Of a stretch of 64,000 nucleotides of DNA, positions 49,897 through 58,109 are shown piece by piece; position 1 is the first letter of the stretch; each line of letters starts with the position of its first letter. Source of the DNA: Flexivirga endophytica (GTDB taxonomy: Bacteria > Actinomycetota > Actinomycetes > Actinomycetales > Dermatophilaceae); assembly GCF_014640635.1 (NCBI RefSeq), contig NZ_BMHI01000005.1:496001-560000 (forward strand). Direction: 5' to 3'. Both the position numbers and the translations under genes were made by a program. The notes beneath the pieces are model-generated. The model did no database searches. It was not told where the DNA came from and saw only the letters and a program-made list of their open reading frames with translations.

Positions 49897-50363
49897 CGGA
49901 CACGCGTGCTGCGGTCGGTGACATGGCACCCGACTTCACGTTGCAGAACCAGCACGGCGAGTCGGTGTCCCTGCGTGAGCGGGTCGCCGACAAGCCGGTG
50001 CTGCTGGTCTTCTACCCGTTCGCGTGGTCGGGCATCTGCACCGGCGAGCTGTGCGGCATACGTGACGACATCGCCGGCTTCACCGGTGATGGCCGGGCCG
50101 AGGTCCTGGCGATCTCGTGCGACCCGATGTTCACGCTGCGCGCCTGGTCGGAGGCCGAGCACTACGACTTCGACCTGCTGTCCGACTTCTGGCCGCACGG
50201 CGAGGTCGCCTCGGCATACGGCGTCTTCAACGGCGAAGCCGGTATGGCGATCCGCGGGACCTTCCTCGTCGACGGCGAGGGCACGATCCGCTGGTCGCAG
50301 GTCAACGGACCAGGCGAGGCACGTGACTTCGAGGGCTACCGGGACGCGCTCGCCGCGCTGTGA
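49893..50363 (+). CDS. ahpE: Peroxiredoxin AhpE
   Basis: This 156-residue thioredoxin-fold peroxidase of the AhpE subgroup reduces peroxides. The peroxidatic Cys is in YPFAWSGICTGELCGIRDD; the second Cys, four residues on, is common in this subgroup. The later RGTFLVDGEGTIRWSQ is the usual strand. The start MTDTRAAVGDMAPDFTLQNQHGESV overlaps the DUF3052 stop (ATGA). The partner reductant (mycothiol/mycoredoxin in relatives) is inferred from the family. Confidence 0.92.
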   Translation: MTDTRAAVGDMAPDFTLQNQHGESVSLRERVADKPVLLVFYPFAWSGICTGELCGIRDDIAGFTGDGRAEVLAISCDPMFTLRAWSEAEHYDFDLLSDFWPHGEVASAYGVFNGEAGMAIRGTFLVDGEGTIRWSQVNGPGEARDFEGYRDALAAL

Positions 50364-50481
50364 GGTTTCCTGCGCCGGAGCGTGTCCGCACGTGGAGTTT
50401 GTCCGGCCGACCCCTGCTGGCACAATGACGGGGCACCGCGGCCTGTCGCGGTATCGCTCGTGCATCCGCAACAACGCACGG

Positions 50482-50554
50482 GGGCCTGTAGCTCAGTTGG
50501 TAGAGCACCGCGTTTACACCGCGGTTGTCGTCGGTTCGAGCCCGGCCGGGCCCA
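50482..50554 (+). tRNA. tRNA-Val (UAC)
   Basis: The acceptor GGGCCTG pairs with CGGGCCC (one G-U), the D arm is GCTC-AGTTGGTA-GAGC, the anticodon stem CCGCG/CGCGG holds TTTACAC (anticodon UAC), and the T arm is GTCGG-TTCGAGC-CCGGC. The discriminator is A50554. CCA is not encoded and would be added. A long hairpin begins at its last bases. Confidence 0.95.
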
Positions 50555-50614
50555 CTTTGGTTTTTGGCGTGGTCTCGCTCGTTCCTCGCGAGTACCACGC
50601 CAAAAGCCAAAGTG
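50553..50614. repeat. Long imperfect hairpin directly after tRNA-Val
   Basis: CACTTTGG, then TTTTGGCGTGG and TCGC on the left pair with GCGA, CCACGCCAAAA and CCAAAGTG on the right, with small mismatches and the loop TCGTTCCTC. The left arm begins in the last bases of the tRNA. It could serve as a terminator or as a 3' processing signal. A second, shorter stem (GCGGCC-TTC-GGCCGC, 50628-50642) follows. Confidence 0.6.
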
Positions 50615-50913
50615 AGCTGTGTTTTTGGCGGCCTTCGGCCGCGATCATGACCTCACGTAGAGTTTGTCGTCGACGCTCGTACCTCGCGTCCGACGCCGAA
50701 GCCTTCGAGTGACTGTGCCTTTGGCGGTCTTCGGCCCGACGTCTTGACGCACCCCGAGGAATTTCACGGCCGGCGGCCGCGTGTGGGTACACAGGTCAAA
50801 GACACCGGCAGTCGGCGCCGGCGGGCTCGACGACGGTTAACGAGCGACACCGGTCGGCGAATAGCCTGGCAGCACGATGAACTGAACATCCGCATCGAAC
50901 AGAGAGGCACGAC
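50555..50913. other. Region between tRNA-Val and the Nif3-like gene
   Basis: These 359 bases hold the hairpin at 50553-50614, the small stem at 50628-50642 and a similar TTTGGCGGTCTTCGGCC near 50719-50735. Open frames on both strands read into the tRNA and give well-known false proteins. The right end contains the ribosome site AGAGAGG (50898-50904) for the next gene. I see no gene here. Confidence 0.55.
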
Positions 50914-51768
50914 GTGACCAGTCCCACCCTCGCGGATGCCGTCCGGGTGCTCGACGGGTTCTACCCGCCACAGACCGCCGCGGGTTGGGACAGCGTCGGT
51001 CTGGTCACCGGTGACGCAGCGCAGGAGATCGACCACATCCACTTCGCGGTCGATCCGACGCTCGCCGTGATCGAGGACGCGCGCGACGCCGGCGCCGACC
51101 TGCTGGTCACCCACCATCCGCTACTGCTGCGGGGTGTGCACTCCGTCGCGACCACCACCGCGAAGGGCGCCGCGGTCACCACTCTCGTGGTCGCCGACAT
51201 CGCGCTCTACTGCGCGCACACCAACGCCGACGTCGCGAGCCCCGGAGTCAACGACGCCCTCGCCGCAGCCTGCGGACTGCCCACCGACGCGCAGCCGTTG
51301 GACGAGGAGGGCGGCCAGCCGATCGGCCGGATCGGTGACCTGGCCGAGCCGACCACCCTGGGCGAGTTCTCGGGGGCACTGGCCGATAAGCTGCCGGCCG
51401 CCCCCGTCGGACTGCGGGTGAGCGGTGACCCCGCGGCCGTCATCCGCCGTGTCGCGGTCCAGGGTGGTGCCGGGGACGACCGTTTTGACGCCGTTCGCGC
51501 AGGTGGGGCCGACGTCTACGTCACCGCCGACCTGCGCCACCACCCGGCGCTGGAGGCCCGCGAGGAGGCGCGTGGGGGAGCGCCATACCTGATCGATGCC
51601 GGGCACTGGGCGACCGAGTCGCTGTGGCTGGCCGACAGCGCCGACCGATTGCGCGAAGCCCTTGCTGCGCAGGGGTATGACGTACAGACCTCCGTGTCGC
51701 AGTTGCGCACCGACCCGTGGGACTTCCTCGTCCCGACCGAACCCAGAAGGAGCAGTGACGCCCTGTGA
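50914..51768 (+). CDS. Nif3-like dinuclear metal centre protein
   Basis: This 284-residue protein belongs to the Nif3/YbgI (DUF34) family. Its conserved parts are AAGWDSVGLVTGD, VDPTLAVIEDARDAGADLLVTHHPLLLRGVHSV with the HH metal ligands, YCAHTNADVASPGVNDALA, and the C-terminal ADVYVTADLRHHPAL and LIDAGHWATESLW. Members bind two metals; suggested roles include a GTP cyclohydrolase-like activity, but the cellular function is unsettled. It is the first of three linked genes, overlapping the next by four bases. Confidence 0.9.
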   Translation: MTSPTLADAVRVLDGFYPPQTAAGWDSVGLVTGDAAQEIDHIHFAVDPTLAVIEDARDAGADLLVTHHPLLLRGVHSVATTTAKGAAVTTLVVADIALYCAHTNADVASPGVNDALAAACGLPTDAQPLDEEGGQPIGRIGDLAEPTTLGEFSGALADKLPAAPVGLRVSGDPAAVIRRVAVQGGAGDDRFDAVRAGGADVYVTADLRHHPALEAREEARGGAPYLIDAGHWATESLWLADSADRLREALAAQGYDVQTSVSQLRTDPWDFLVPTEPRRSSDAL

Positions 51769-52505
51769 AGGCTGATCTCACCCGGCAGTGGCGACTGCTG
51801 GACCTGCAGAAGCTCGACACCCGCCTGGACCAGCTGAAGCATCGGGAGCGCACGTTGCCGGTGCAGGCGCAGCTGGCGGAAGCGACGGCGCAAGCCAGCA
51901 CCCTCTCCGAGGACGTGGTGATCGCCCGCACCGCGCTGCAGGACAACGAACGTGCCGTCAGCAAAGCCGACGCCGATGTGCAGCTGGTCCGCGACCGCGC
52001 CGATCGTGACCGCAAGCGGCTGGAGAGCGGCAGCGGCACGTCGAAGGAGCTGCAGAACCTGCAGCACGAGCTGGAGACGCTCGGCCGTCGCCAGACCGAG
52101 CTGGAGGAGGTCGAGCTCGAGGTGATGGAGCGCGCCGAGAGCCTGCAGTCCGACCTGACCGCCAAGGAGTCGGCCCAGCAGGAGGCGCAACAGCGCGTCG
52201 AGCAGCTGCGGACCGAGCAGGAGCGCGCGCTCGCGGAGATCGTGTCCGAGCGCGAGAGCATCGAGCGGGACCGGTCCAATGTCGCGCCGGGCGTCGGCGC
52301 CGAGTTGCTGGCGCTCTACGAGAAGCTGCGCGACCAGATGGGCGGCGTCGCGGCGGCAGCACTGCAGCAGAAGCGTTGCAGCGGTTGCGGTTTGGAGCTC
52401 GGTCAGGCCGACCTGGGCCGCATCCGCGCTGCGGCCGAGGACGAGGTGGTGCGCTGCGAGGAGTGCCGCCGGATCCTGGTCCGCACCGCCGAGTCCGGCC
52501 TGTAG
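51765..52505 (+). CDS. Coiled-coil zinc-ribbon protein
   Basis: This 246-residue protein has a long coiled coil over about residues 15-180 (KLDTRLDQLKHRERTL..., LQNLQHELETLGRRQTELEEVELEVMERAE). A C-terminal zinc ribbon with CSGCGLELG and CEECRRIL follows. It is the C4-type zinc-ribbon family (DUF164/CdsZ-like), conserved next to the Nif3-like gene in actinobacteria. The function is not established; a role in RNA or protein binding is suggested by the fold. The GTG start overlaps the previous stop (GTGA). Confidence 0.88.
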   Translation: MKADLTRQWRLLDLQKLDTRLDQLKHRERTLPVQAQLAEATAQASTLSEDVVIARTALQDNERAVSKADADVQLVRDRADRDRKRLESGSGTSKELQNLQHELETLGRRQTELEEVELEVMERAESLQSDLTAKESAQQEAQQRVEQLRTEQERALAEIVSERESIERDRSNVAPGVGAELLALYEKLRDQMGGVAAAALQQKRCSGCGLELGQADLGRIRAAAEDEVVRCEECRRILVRTAESGL

Positions 52506-52509
52506 AGCC

Positions 52510-53646
52510 GTGGGTCGTTCTCTCATCGTCGAGGCCGACGGCGGTTCTCGTGGCAACCCCGGCGTCGCCGGGTATGGCGCCCTCGTGCGCGACGCGCACG
52601 ACCGCTCCCTGCTGGCCGAACGCGCCGCGCCGCTGGGGAAGGCGAGCAACAACGTCGCCGAATACCAGGGCCTGATCGCGGGCCTGCTGGCCGCCGAGGC
52701 GATCGATGCCGGAGCGGACATCGTCGTGCGGATGGACTCGCGGCTGGTCGTCGAGCAGATGGCCGGTCGCTGGAAGATCAAGCACGAGGACATGCGCCGA
52801 CTGGCCGGTGAGGCCCAGGAGGTGCTGCGCCGGATCCGCGCGGCCGGTGGCTCGGTCGAGTGGACCTGGATCCCGCGGGCCCAGAACAAGGCCGCCGACA
52901 AGCTGTCCAACGACGGCATGGACGGCAAGGACGTCGAGCGCGACCTGTGGCGTGACGAGGCGGCCGGCGCGGACTCGGGGCAGACCGAGCCGACGACCCA
53001 GGAGTCGCGACCGTCGTTGCCGAAGCGCACCGTCCAGACCCGGCTGATCCTGTTGCGGCACGGCGTCACGGATTTCACCGTCGGTGGCCGGCTGGACGGC
53101 CGTGGCGGTGCCGACCCGCAGCTGAATGCCGAGGGGCTGGACCAGGCGGAGAAGGCGGGTGCGGCCCTCGCCGAACTCGTCACCGGGCCGGTGTCCGTCG
53201 TGACGTCCTCGCTGGCTCGAGCCCGCCAGACCGGCGCCGCGGCGGCCCGCGTATTGGGCGTGCAGCCGGAGATCGACGCAGACTGGGACGAGCAGTGTTT
53301 CGGTGTCTGGGACGGCCTGAGCTTCGTCGAGATCGGCGAGCGTTATCCGGGTGACCCGGCCAGAATGCGGGTCGAGGACGATTTCCGGGTCGAAGGCGGC
53401 GAGACCCACGCGGAGCTCGTCGAGCGGGTGGATGCCGCACGGGAGCGCGCGATCGCGCGGGGCGGCACCGTCGTCATCGCCACCCACCGGATGCCGATCC
53501 TGGTCGTGTTGCGGTCGTTGCTCGGGTTGAGCTTCGGGCACGCGTGGCTGCTGGCCGCGGATCCTGCATCGCTCACCGAGATCGATGTCTATGCCGATGG
53601 CAGCGCCAGTGTCGCCTACACCAACGACACCCACCACCTGCGGTGA
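52510..53646 (+). CDS. RNase H/histidine phosphatase fusion protein
   Basis: This 378-residue bifunctional protein matches Rv2228c of M. tuberculosis. Residues 1-140 are a type I RNase H (VEADGGSRGNPGVAGYG, NNVAEYQGLI, VRMDSRLVVEQ, with the catalytic Asp/Glu residues) that cuts RNA in RNA-DNA hybrids. Residues about 170-378 are a histidine phosphatase (LILLRHGVTDFTVGGRLDGRGG with the catalytic His, and VIATHRMPI) resembling the CobC-type phosphatase. The GTG start is four bases after the previous stop, with no clear ribosome site but tight spacing. It ends the Nif3-zinc ribbon-RNase H series. Confidence 0.9.
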   Translation: MGRSLIVEADGGSRGNPGVAGYGALVRDAHDRSLLAERAAPLGKASNNVAEYQGLIAGLLAAEAIDAGADIVVRMDSRLVVEQMAGRWKIKHEDMRRLAGEAQEVLRRIRAAGGSVEWTWIPRAQNKAADKLSNDGMDGKDVERDLWRDEAAGADSGQTEPTTQESRPSLPKRTVQTRLILLRHGVTDFTVGGRLDGRGGADPQLNAEGLDQAEKAGAALAELVTGPVSVVTSSLARARQTGAAAARVLGVQPEIDADWDEQCFGVWDGLSFVEIGERYPGDPARMRVEDDFRVEGGETHAELVERVDAARERAIARGGTVVIATHRMPILVVLRSLLGLSFGHAWLLAADPASLTEIDVYADGSASVAYTNDTHHLR

Positions 53647-53776
53647 GCCGTTTGTCTTGGTCGTCGTCTCCACTGGCCGTTTCGCGCGACTCCTCCCAAG
53701 ACCAGCGTCGTCACGCGGCGTCGGACTGCTGGACGGGGCGGCAGCAGGCTCGGTCGGCTGTGGGAAGCTACCGGGC

Positions 53777-54967
53777 GTGAGTGGTGCTGCGCGTGATGAC
53801 GACAACTGGTCACCCGACACCGTCGCGGTGCGGGGCGGCCTGCAGCGCAGCGGCTTCGAGGAGACGTCCGAGGCGCTCTTCCTGACCTCCGGTTTCGTCT
53901 ATCAGACGGCGGAGGACGCCGAGGCGGCGTTCACCGGCGACGTCGACCGATTCGTCTACAGCCGCTACGGGAACCCGACCGTTGCGATGTTCGAGGAGCG
54001 GCTGCGCCAACTGGAAGGCGCCGAGGCCTGCTACGCCACCGGGTCCGGCATGGGTGCCGTGTTCACGGCACTGGCCGCACTCCTCGGGTCAGGGGATCGG
54101 GTCGTCGCCGCGCGCGGGCTGTTCGGCTCGTGTTTCGTGATCCTCGACGAGATCCTGCCGCGCTGGGGCGTGGAGACGGTCTTCGTCGACGGGCCCGACA
54201 ACGAGCAGTGGAAGGCCGCGCTGGCGGAGCCGACCACCGCGGTCTTCTTCGAGACGCCGAGCAACCCGATGCAGGAACTCGTCGACATCGACTTCGTCAC
54301 CGAGCACGCGCACGCCGCCGGGGCGAAGGTCGTGGTCGACAACGTCTTCGGGACCCCGATCTTCTCCCAGCCCCTCGAGCACGGCGCGGACATCGTGGTC
54401 TACTCGGCGACCAAGCACATCGACGGCCAGGGCAGGGTGCTCGGCGGCGCGATCCTCGGGCCGGACGACTACATCCACGGCCCGGTCGAGAACCTCCTGC
54501 GGCACACCGGTCCTTCGATGTCGGCGTTCAACGCCTGGGTGTTGCTGAAGGGACTGGAGACCATGCGCCTGCGGGTCGAGGCCCAGGCCCGGTCCGCGCT
54601 GCAGGTCGCGCGCACCCTGCAGGACCACCCGGCGATCCGCCGCGTCTGGTATCCGTTCCTGGAGTCACACGAGCAGTTCGACCTGGCGCAGCGTCAGATG
54701 AGCGGCGGTGGCACGGTCGTGACGTTCGAGCTGGACGGCGGCAAGCAGGACGCCTTCACGTTCATGAACGCCCTTGAGATCGTTGACATCTCGAACAACC
54801 TCGGTGATTCCAAGTCCCTGATCACTCACCCCGCGACGACGACGCACCGGCGGATGGGCGCCGAGGCACGTGCGGCTGTCGGCATCACCGACGGTGTGCT
54901 GCGGGTCTCCGTCGGGCTCGAGGACGCCGATGACCTGGTGCGAGACATCACGCAGGCGCTGAGCTGA
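53777..54967 (+). CDS. metZ: O-succinylhomoserine sulfhydrylase
   Basis: This 396-residue PLP enzyme belongs to the Cys/Met metabolism family and makes homocysteine from O-succinylhomoserine (or O-acetylhomoserine) and sulfide. The PLP lysine is in YSATKHIDGQGRVLGG; FVYSRYGNPTVAMFEERL, TGSGMGAVFTAL and SLITHPATTTH are typical of MetZ. The GTG start is chosen because family sequence begins there; the longer frame runs into the previous gene. A hairpin starts at the stop codon. No SAM or other riboswitch is visible in the 130 bases upstream. Confidence 0.88.
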   Translation: MSGAARDDDNWSPDTVAVRGGLQRSGFEETSEALFLTSGFVYQTAEDAEAAFTGDVDRFVYSRYGNPTVAMFEERLRQLEGAEACYATGSGMGAVFTALAALLGSGDRVVAARGLFGSCFVILDEILPRWGVETVFVDGPDNEQWKAALAEPTTAVFFETPSNPMQELVDIDFVTEHAHAAGAKVVVDNVFGTPIFSQPLEHGADIVVYSATKHIDGQGRVLGGAILGPDDYIHGPVENLLRHTGPSMSAFNAWVLLKGLETMRLRVEAQARSALQVARTLQDHPAIRRVWYPFLESHEQFDLAQRQMSGGGTVVTFELDGGKQDAFTFMNALEIVDISNNLGDSKSLITHPATTTHRRMGAEARAAVGITDGVLRVSVGLEDADDLVRDITQALS

Positions 54968-54989
54968 CCTCACCCCTTCGTGGTGAGGT
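54967..54989 (+). terminator. Hairpin after metZ
   Basis: ACCTCACC (54967-54974) and GGTGAGGT (54982-54989) form an eight-base stem with loop CCTTCGT, starting at the last base of the metZ stop codon. It separates metZ from the thiamine riboswitch that begins about 30 bases further on. There is no U-run. Confidence 0.5.
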
Positions 54990-55019
54990 GGCTCACGAAG
55001 CGTTACGGTTGGTCTCGAC

Positions 55020-55112
55020 AACCCGCGGGAGCTCGGAAGGACCGGGCTGAGAGGGCGACCGAACCGTCGCCGACCGCCACAACCTGAGCCGGACAATGCC
55101 GGCGGAGGAAGG
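55020..55112 (+). promoter_or_regulatory. TPP riboswitch (THI element)
   Basis: The conserved aptamer parts occur in order: GGGAGCTCGG, CCGGGCTGAGAGGG (thi-box start), GACCGCC, ACCTGA and CCGGACAATGCCGGCGGAGGAAGG. These form the P1-P5 helices that bind thiamine pyrophosphate. The ribosome site AGGAAGGGG of tenA lies at the 3' edge, so ligand binding probably hides it and blocks translation, the usual mode in actinobacteria. Confidence 0.95.
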
Positions 55113-55122
55113 GGCATCTTCG

Positions 55123-55797
55123 ATGTCGACGACGTCATACACCTGGTGGCCCGTGCTCGGAGCACCGATGGAGGAAGGTCTCAAGCGCGTCCTGGCGCAC
55201 GACTTCCTGCGGGGCCTTTCAGCCGGCAGCTTGCGGCGGGAGGCGTTCGGCTACTTCGTCATACAGGACACGCTCTACCTGGGTGAATATGCGCGAGCGC
55301 TGGCACTGCTCGCGGCCAAGGCTCCGTCCGGTGCGGCGGGCACGCTGGCCGCGCATGCCGGATCCGCGATCGCGACCGAGCTCGGTCTGCACCCGGCCCT
55401 CCTGGAGCAGGCCGGACTCGACCCGCAGTTGCTGCACAGCACTCCGAAATCACCTGCCACCACTGCCTATACGAGCTACCTGCTGTCGGTGTGCGCCCAG
55501 CGACCGTTCCACGAGGGTCTGGCCGCGGTGCTCCCGTGTTACTGGATCTATCAGCAGGTCGGTGTCGCGCTTGCGGAGTCCGGCTCGAGCGATCCGGTCT
55601 ATGCGCGCTGGATCGAGTCGTATGCCGCTCCCGATTTCGCGCGGAGCGTCGCCGAGATGCTGCAGGTCGTCGACGAAACCGTCGGTGGACTGTCCGAGCG
55701 ACAGGTGGCGGACATGGTCGAGCACCTCGAGATCGCGACCCGTTATGAGTGGATGTTCTGGGACGCCGCGGTGCGCGGAGAGAGGTGGCCGTGGTGA
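55123..55797 (+). CDS. tenA: TenA-family thiaminase II-like protein
   Basis: This 224-residue TenA/THI-4 protein salvages thiamine breakdown products by hydrolysing aminopyrimidines (HMP release). The family sequence FGYFVIQDTLYLGEYARALALLAAK, the catalytic Cys region YLLSVCAQRPFHEGLAAVLPCYWIYQQVG and late YEWMFWDAA are clear. The ATG follows the TPP riboswitch ribosome site AGGAAGGGG at a good distance. It is the first gene of tenA-thiM-thiE-thiD, overlapping thiM by four bases. Confidence 0.92.
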   Translation: MSTTSYTWWPVLGAPMEEGLKRVLAHDFLRGLSAGSLRREAFGYFVIQDTLYLGEYARALALLAAKAPSGAAGTLAAHAGSAIATELGLHPALLEQAGLDPQLLHSTPKSPATTAYTSYLLSVCAQRPFHEGLAAVLPCYWIYQQVGVALAESGSSDPVYARWIESYAAPDFARSVAEMLQVVDETVGGLSERQVADMVEHLEIATRYEWMFWDAAVRGERWPW

Positions 55798-56600
55798 GCG
55801 ACACCGTGACGGACGTGCTGGACGGCAGCGATGTCAGCGAGCTGCTCGCGGAGCTGCGCCGGCGCGGGCCGCTGGTCCAGTGCATCACCAACTCGGTGGT
55901 GACCGGGTTCACCGCGAACGCCCTGCTTGCCCTGGGCGCGGCCCCGGCGATGGTCGACAACCTCGAGGAGGCAACGGTTTTCGCGGGCATCGCGGACGCC
56001 GTGCTCATCAACGTCGGCACCATCAACCCGGCGGTGGGGGAGACCATGGTGGCCACTGCCCAGGCGGCCGGCGCTGCCGGAACCCCGTGGGTGCTCGACC
56101 CGGTCGCGGTTGGCGGGCTGCCGCTGCGTGACCGTGTCGCCACCGAACTGGTCCCGCTGCGTCCGACCGTCATACGCGGCAATGCGTCCGAGGTGATCAG
56201 CCTGGCCGGACTCGACGGAGGCGGACGCGGCGTGGACAGCACGGCAGGTGTGGAGGCGGCCCTGGAGCCGGCGCGCTCCCTGTGCGCGCGCACCGGTGGC
56301 GCGGTCGCCGTCAGTGGACCGGTCGATCACATCATCACTGCCGACGACGTTCGCACCGTCTCCAACGGCACACCGATGATGACCAAGGTGACCGGGGTGG
56401 GTTGCGCACTGGGCGCCATCACTGCCGCGTTCACCGCCTGCGCGTCTCCCGCGGATGCCGCGTTCGCCGCTACTGCTGTGTGGACGATCGCGGCCGAGGT
56501 CGCGATCGAGCGCGCGTCCGGCCCGGGGACGTTCGCCGTCGAGATCCTGGATGCGCTCCATGCACTCGGCTCCGAGCAGTTGGCGCGGCTGACCCGATGA
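55794..56600 (+). CDS. thiM: Hydroxyethylthiazole kinase
   Basis: This 268-residue kinase phosphorylates 4-methyl-5-(2-hydroxyethyl)thiazole for thiamine salvage. Signs are VQCITNSVVTGFTANALLALGAAPAMVDNLEEA, VLDPVAVGGLPLRDRV and the catalytic TKVTGVGCALGAITAAF. The GTG at 55794 overlaps the tenA stop; a second GTG three bases earlier is equally possible. It overlaps thiE by ATGA. Control is by the upstream TPP riboswitch. Confidence 0.93.
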   Translation: MSDTVTDVLDGSDVSELLAELRRRGPLVQCITNSVVTGFTANALLALGAAPAMVDNLEEATVFAGIADAVLINVGTINPAVGETMVATAQAAGAAGTPWVLDPVAVGGLPLRDRVATELVPLRPTVIRGNASEVISLAGLDGGGRGVDSTAGVEAALEPARSLCARTGGAVAVSGPVDHIITADDVRTVSNGTPMMTKVTGVGCALGAITAAFTACASPADAAFAATAVWTIAAEVAIERASGPGTFAVEILDALHALGSEQLARLTR

Positions 56601-57241
56601 TCCGGCTGGACGCGGAATCGCTGCGGCTCTATCTGGTCACCGACCGCGCGCTGTGCGGTGAGCGCGGTGTCGCGGAGACGGTCCGTCCGGCACTGGCAGG
56701 CGGTGTGACGATCGTGCAGCTGCGGGACCACGAGGCGACGACTCGTGAACTACTCGACATCGCAAGGGAACTCAGGGACATCACGACGGCTGCAGGCGTG
56801 CCGTTCGTCGTGGACGACCGGCTCGACGTCGCACTCGCGGTCGGTGCCGACGGGGTGCATCTCGGGCAGTCCGATCTGCACCCGGTCGATGCCCGCCGGG
56901 TCGCCGGGACGCAACTGATCATCGGCCACTCGGTCTCCTGCATCGACGAGATCGAGGCCGTGGCGGAGTGGCCGGACGGCACCGTGGACTACCTCGGGAT
57001 CGGGCCGGTGTTCGCGACCCCCACGAAGCCGAAGGCCGCCGCACCGCTCGGCATCGACGGTGTTCGCGAGGTGCTGGACGGTTGTGAGCTGCCCGCGGTC
57101 GCCATCGGCGGGATCAAGGACATCCACGTCGCACCGCTGCGCGCCGCGGGAGCTGCCGGTGTCGCCGTGGTGTCGGCCGTGTGTGCCGCCCCGGATCCGG
57201 CGGCCGCGGCACGAGCCCTACTGGCAGCGGAGGAGTTGTGA
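56597..57241 (+). CDS. thiE: Thiamine-phosphate synthase
   Basis: This 214-residue TIM-barrel enzyme joins HMP-pyrophosphate and thiazole phosphate to make thiamine phosphate. LYLVTDR, GVTIVQLRDHEATTRELLDIARELR, FVVDDRLDVALAVGADGVHLGQSDL, DYLGIGPVFATPTKP and AIGGI are all present. The start overlaps thiM (ATGA), and the stop overlaps the thiD start by one base. Confidence 0.95.
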   Translation: MIRLDAESLRLYLVTDRALCGERGVAETVRPALAGGVTIVQLRDHEATTRELLDIARELRDITTAAGVPFVVDDRLDVALAVGADGVHLGQSDLHPVDARRVAGTQLIIGHSVSCIDEIEAVAEWPDGTVDYLGIGPVFATPTKPKAAAPLGIDGVREVLDGCELPAVAIGGIKDIHVAPLRAAGAAGVAVVSAVCAAPDPAAAARALLAAEEL

Positions 57242-58086
57242 TGGCGCCGTACGTCCCGACCGTGCTGACCATCGCAGGCACGGACCCCAGCGGGGGAGCC
57301 GGCATCAGCGCGGACCTGAAGACGTTCTCCGCCCTCGGTGCGTTCGGCACGGTGGTGGTGACCGCGGTCGTCACCCAGAACACCCGGGGTGTCGCCGCGA
57401 TCCACCAACTGGACGGTGCGACCGTCGCGGGGCAACTCCGCAACCTGTTGGACGACGTGCACGTCGATGCCGTCAAGATCGGCATGCTCGGCACCGCCGA
57501 GGTCACGCGGGCCGTGGCCGAGGTGCTGCGCGAGCGGCAGCTGGGTCCGGTCGTTCTCGACCCGGTCATGGTCGCCACCAGCGGACACCGGCTGCTGCCC
57601 GCAGAGGCCGTCGCCGCCCTGCGCGACGAACTGGTCCCGCTGGCCGACCTCATCACTCCGAACATGCCCGAAGCGGCCGACCTGCTGGGAGTGCCGGAGG
57701 CGACAAGTGTCTGCGACATGGACCGACAAGTCCGAGCGCTCGCCGAGCTGACGCACGGGGTGCTGCTCAAGGGTGGGCACCTCGACGGGCCGGACAGCAC
57801 TGACCTGTTGCTCGTCGACGGGCGGATCACCGAGCTGGACGCGCCGCGGGTGGCCACCCGGAACACCCACGGGACCGGCTGCACCCTGTCCTCGGCGATC
57901 GCTGCGTTGCGCCCACAGCGCGACTCGTGGGTCGACGCGGTCCGCGAGGCCAAGACCTACCTGACCGGTGCACTGCGAGCGGCCGACGACCTGTCGATCG
58001 GACACGGCAACGGCCCCGTCCACCACTTCTGGAACGCCTGGGGGAAACTCCACGAAGTTTCTCCGCCGCTGCGCTCCCACGAATAA
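57241..58086 (+). CDS. thiD: HMP/HMP-phosphate kinase
   Basis: This 281-residue bifunctional kinase phosphorylates hydroxymethylpyrimidine and its phosphate. TIAGTDPSGGAGISADLKTFSALGAFG at the N-terminus, DPVMVATSGHRLLP, and the catalytic NTHGTGCTLSSAIAAL are diagnostic. It completes the tenA-thiM-thiE-thiD salvage unit. There is no ThiC or ThiG here, so only salvage and joining are encoded. It ends convergently with the permease gene. Confidence 0.95.
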   Translation: MAPYVPTVLTIAGTDPSGGAGISADLKTFSALGAFGTVVVTAVVTQNTRGVAAIHQLDGATVAGQLRNLLDDVHVDAVKIGMLGTAEVTRAVAEVLRERQLGPVVLDPVMVATSGHRLLPAEAVAALRDELVPLADLITPNMPEAADLLGVPEATSVCDMDRQVRALAELTHGVLLKGGHLDGPDSTDLLLVDGRITELDAPRVATRNTHGTGCTLSSAIAALRPQRDSWVDAVREAKTYLTGALRAADDLSIGHGNGPVHHFWNAWGKLHEVSPPLRSHE

Positions 58087-58109
58087 TTCACGGGGACCCC
58101 GAAGAATCG

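Noticed and set aside
50514-50792. Minus-strand open frame ending GPAGLEPTTTAV
   Set aside because: It reads antisense through tRNA-Val; this ending is a classic false protein produced by tRNA genes, and no ribosome site supports it.
51958-53820. 620-residue minus-strand open frame
   Set aside because: It is antisense to the zinc-ribbon and RNase H genes, and its Arg/Gly/Pro-rich composition is typical of high-G+C shadows.
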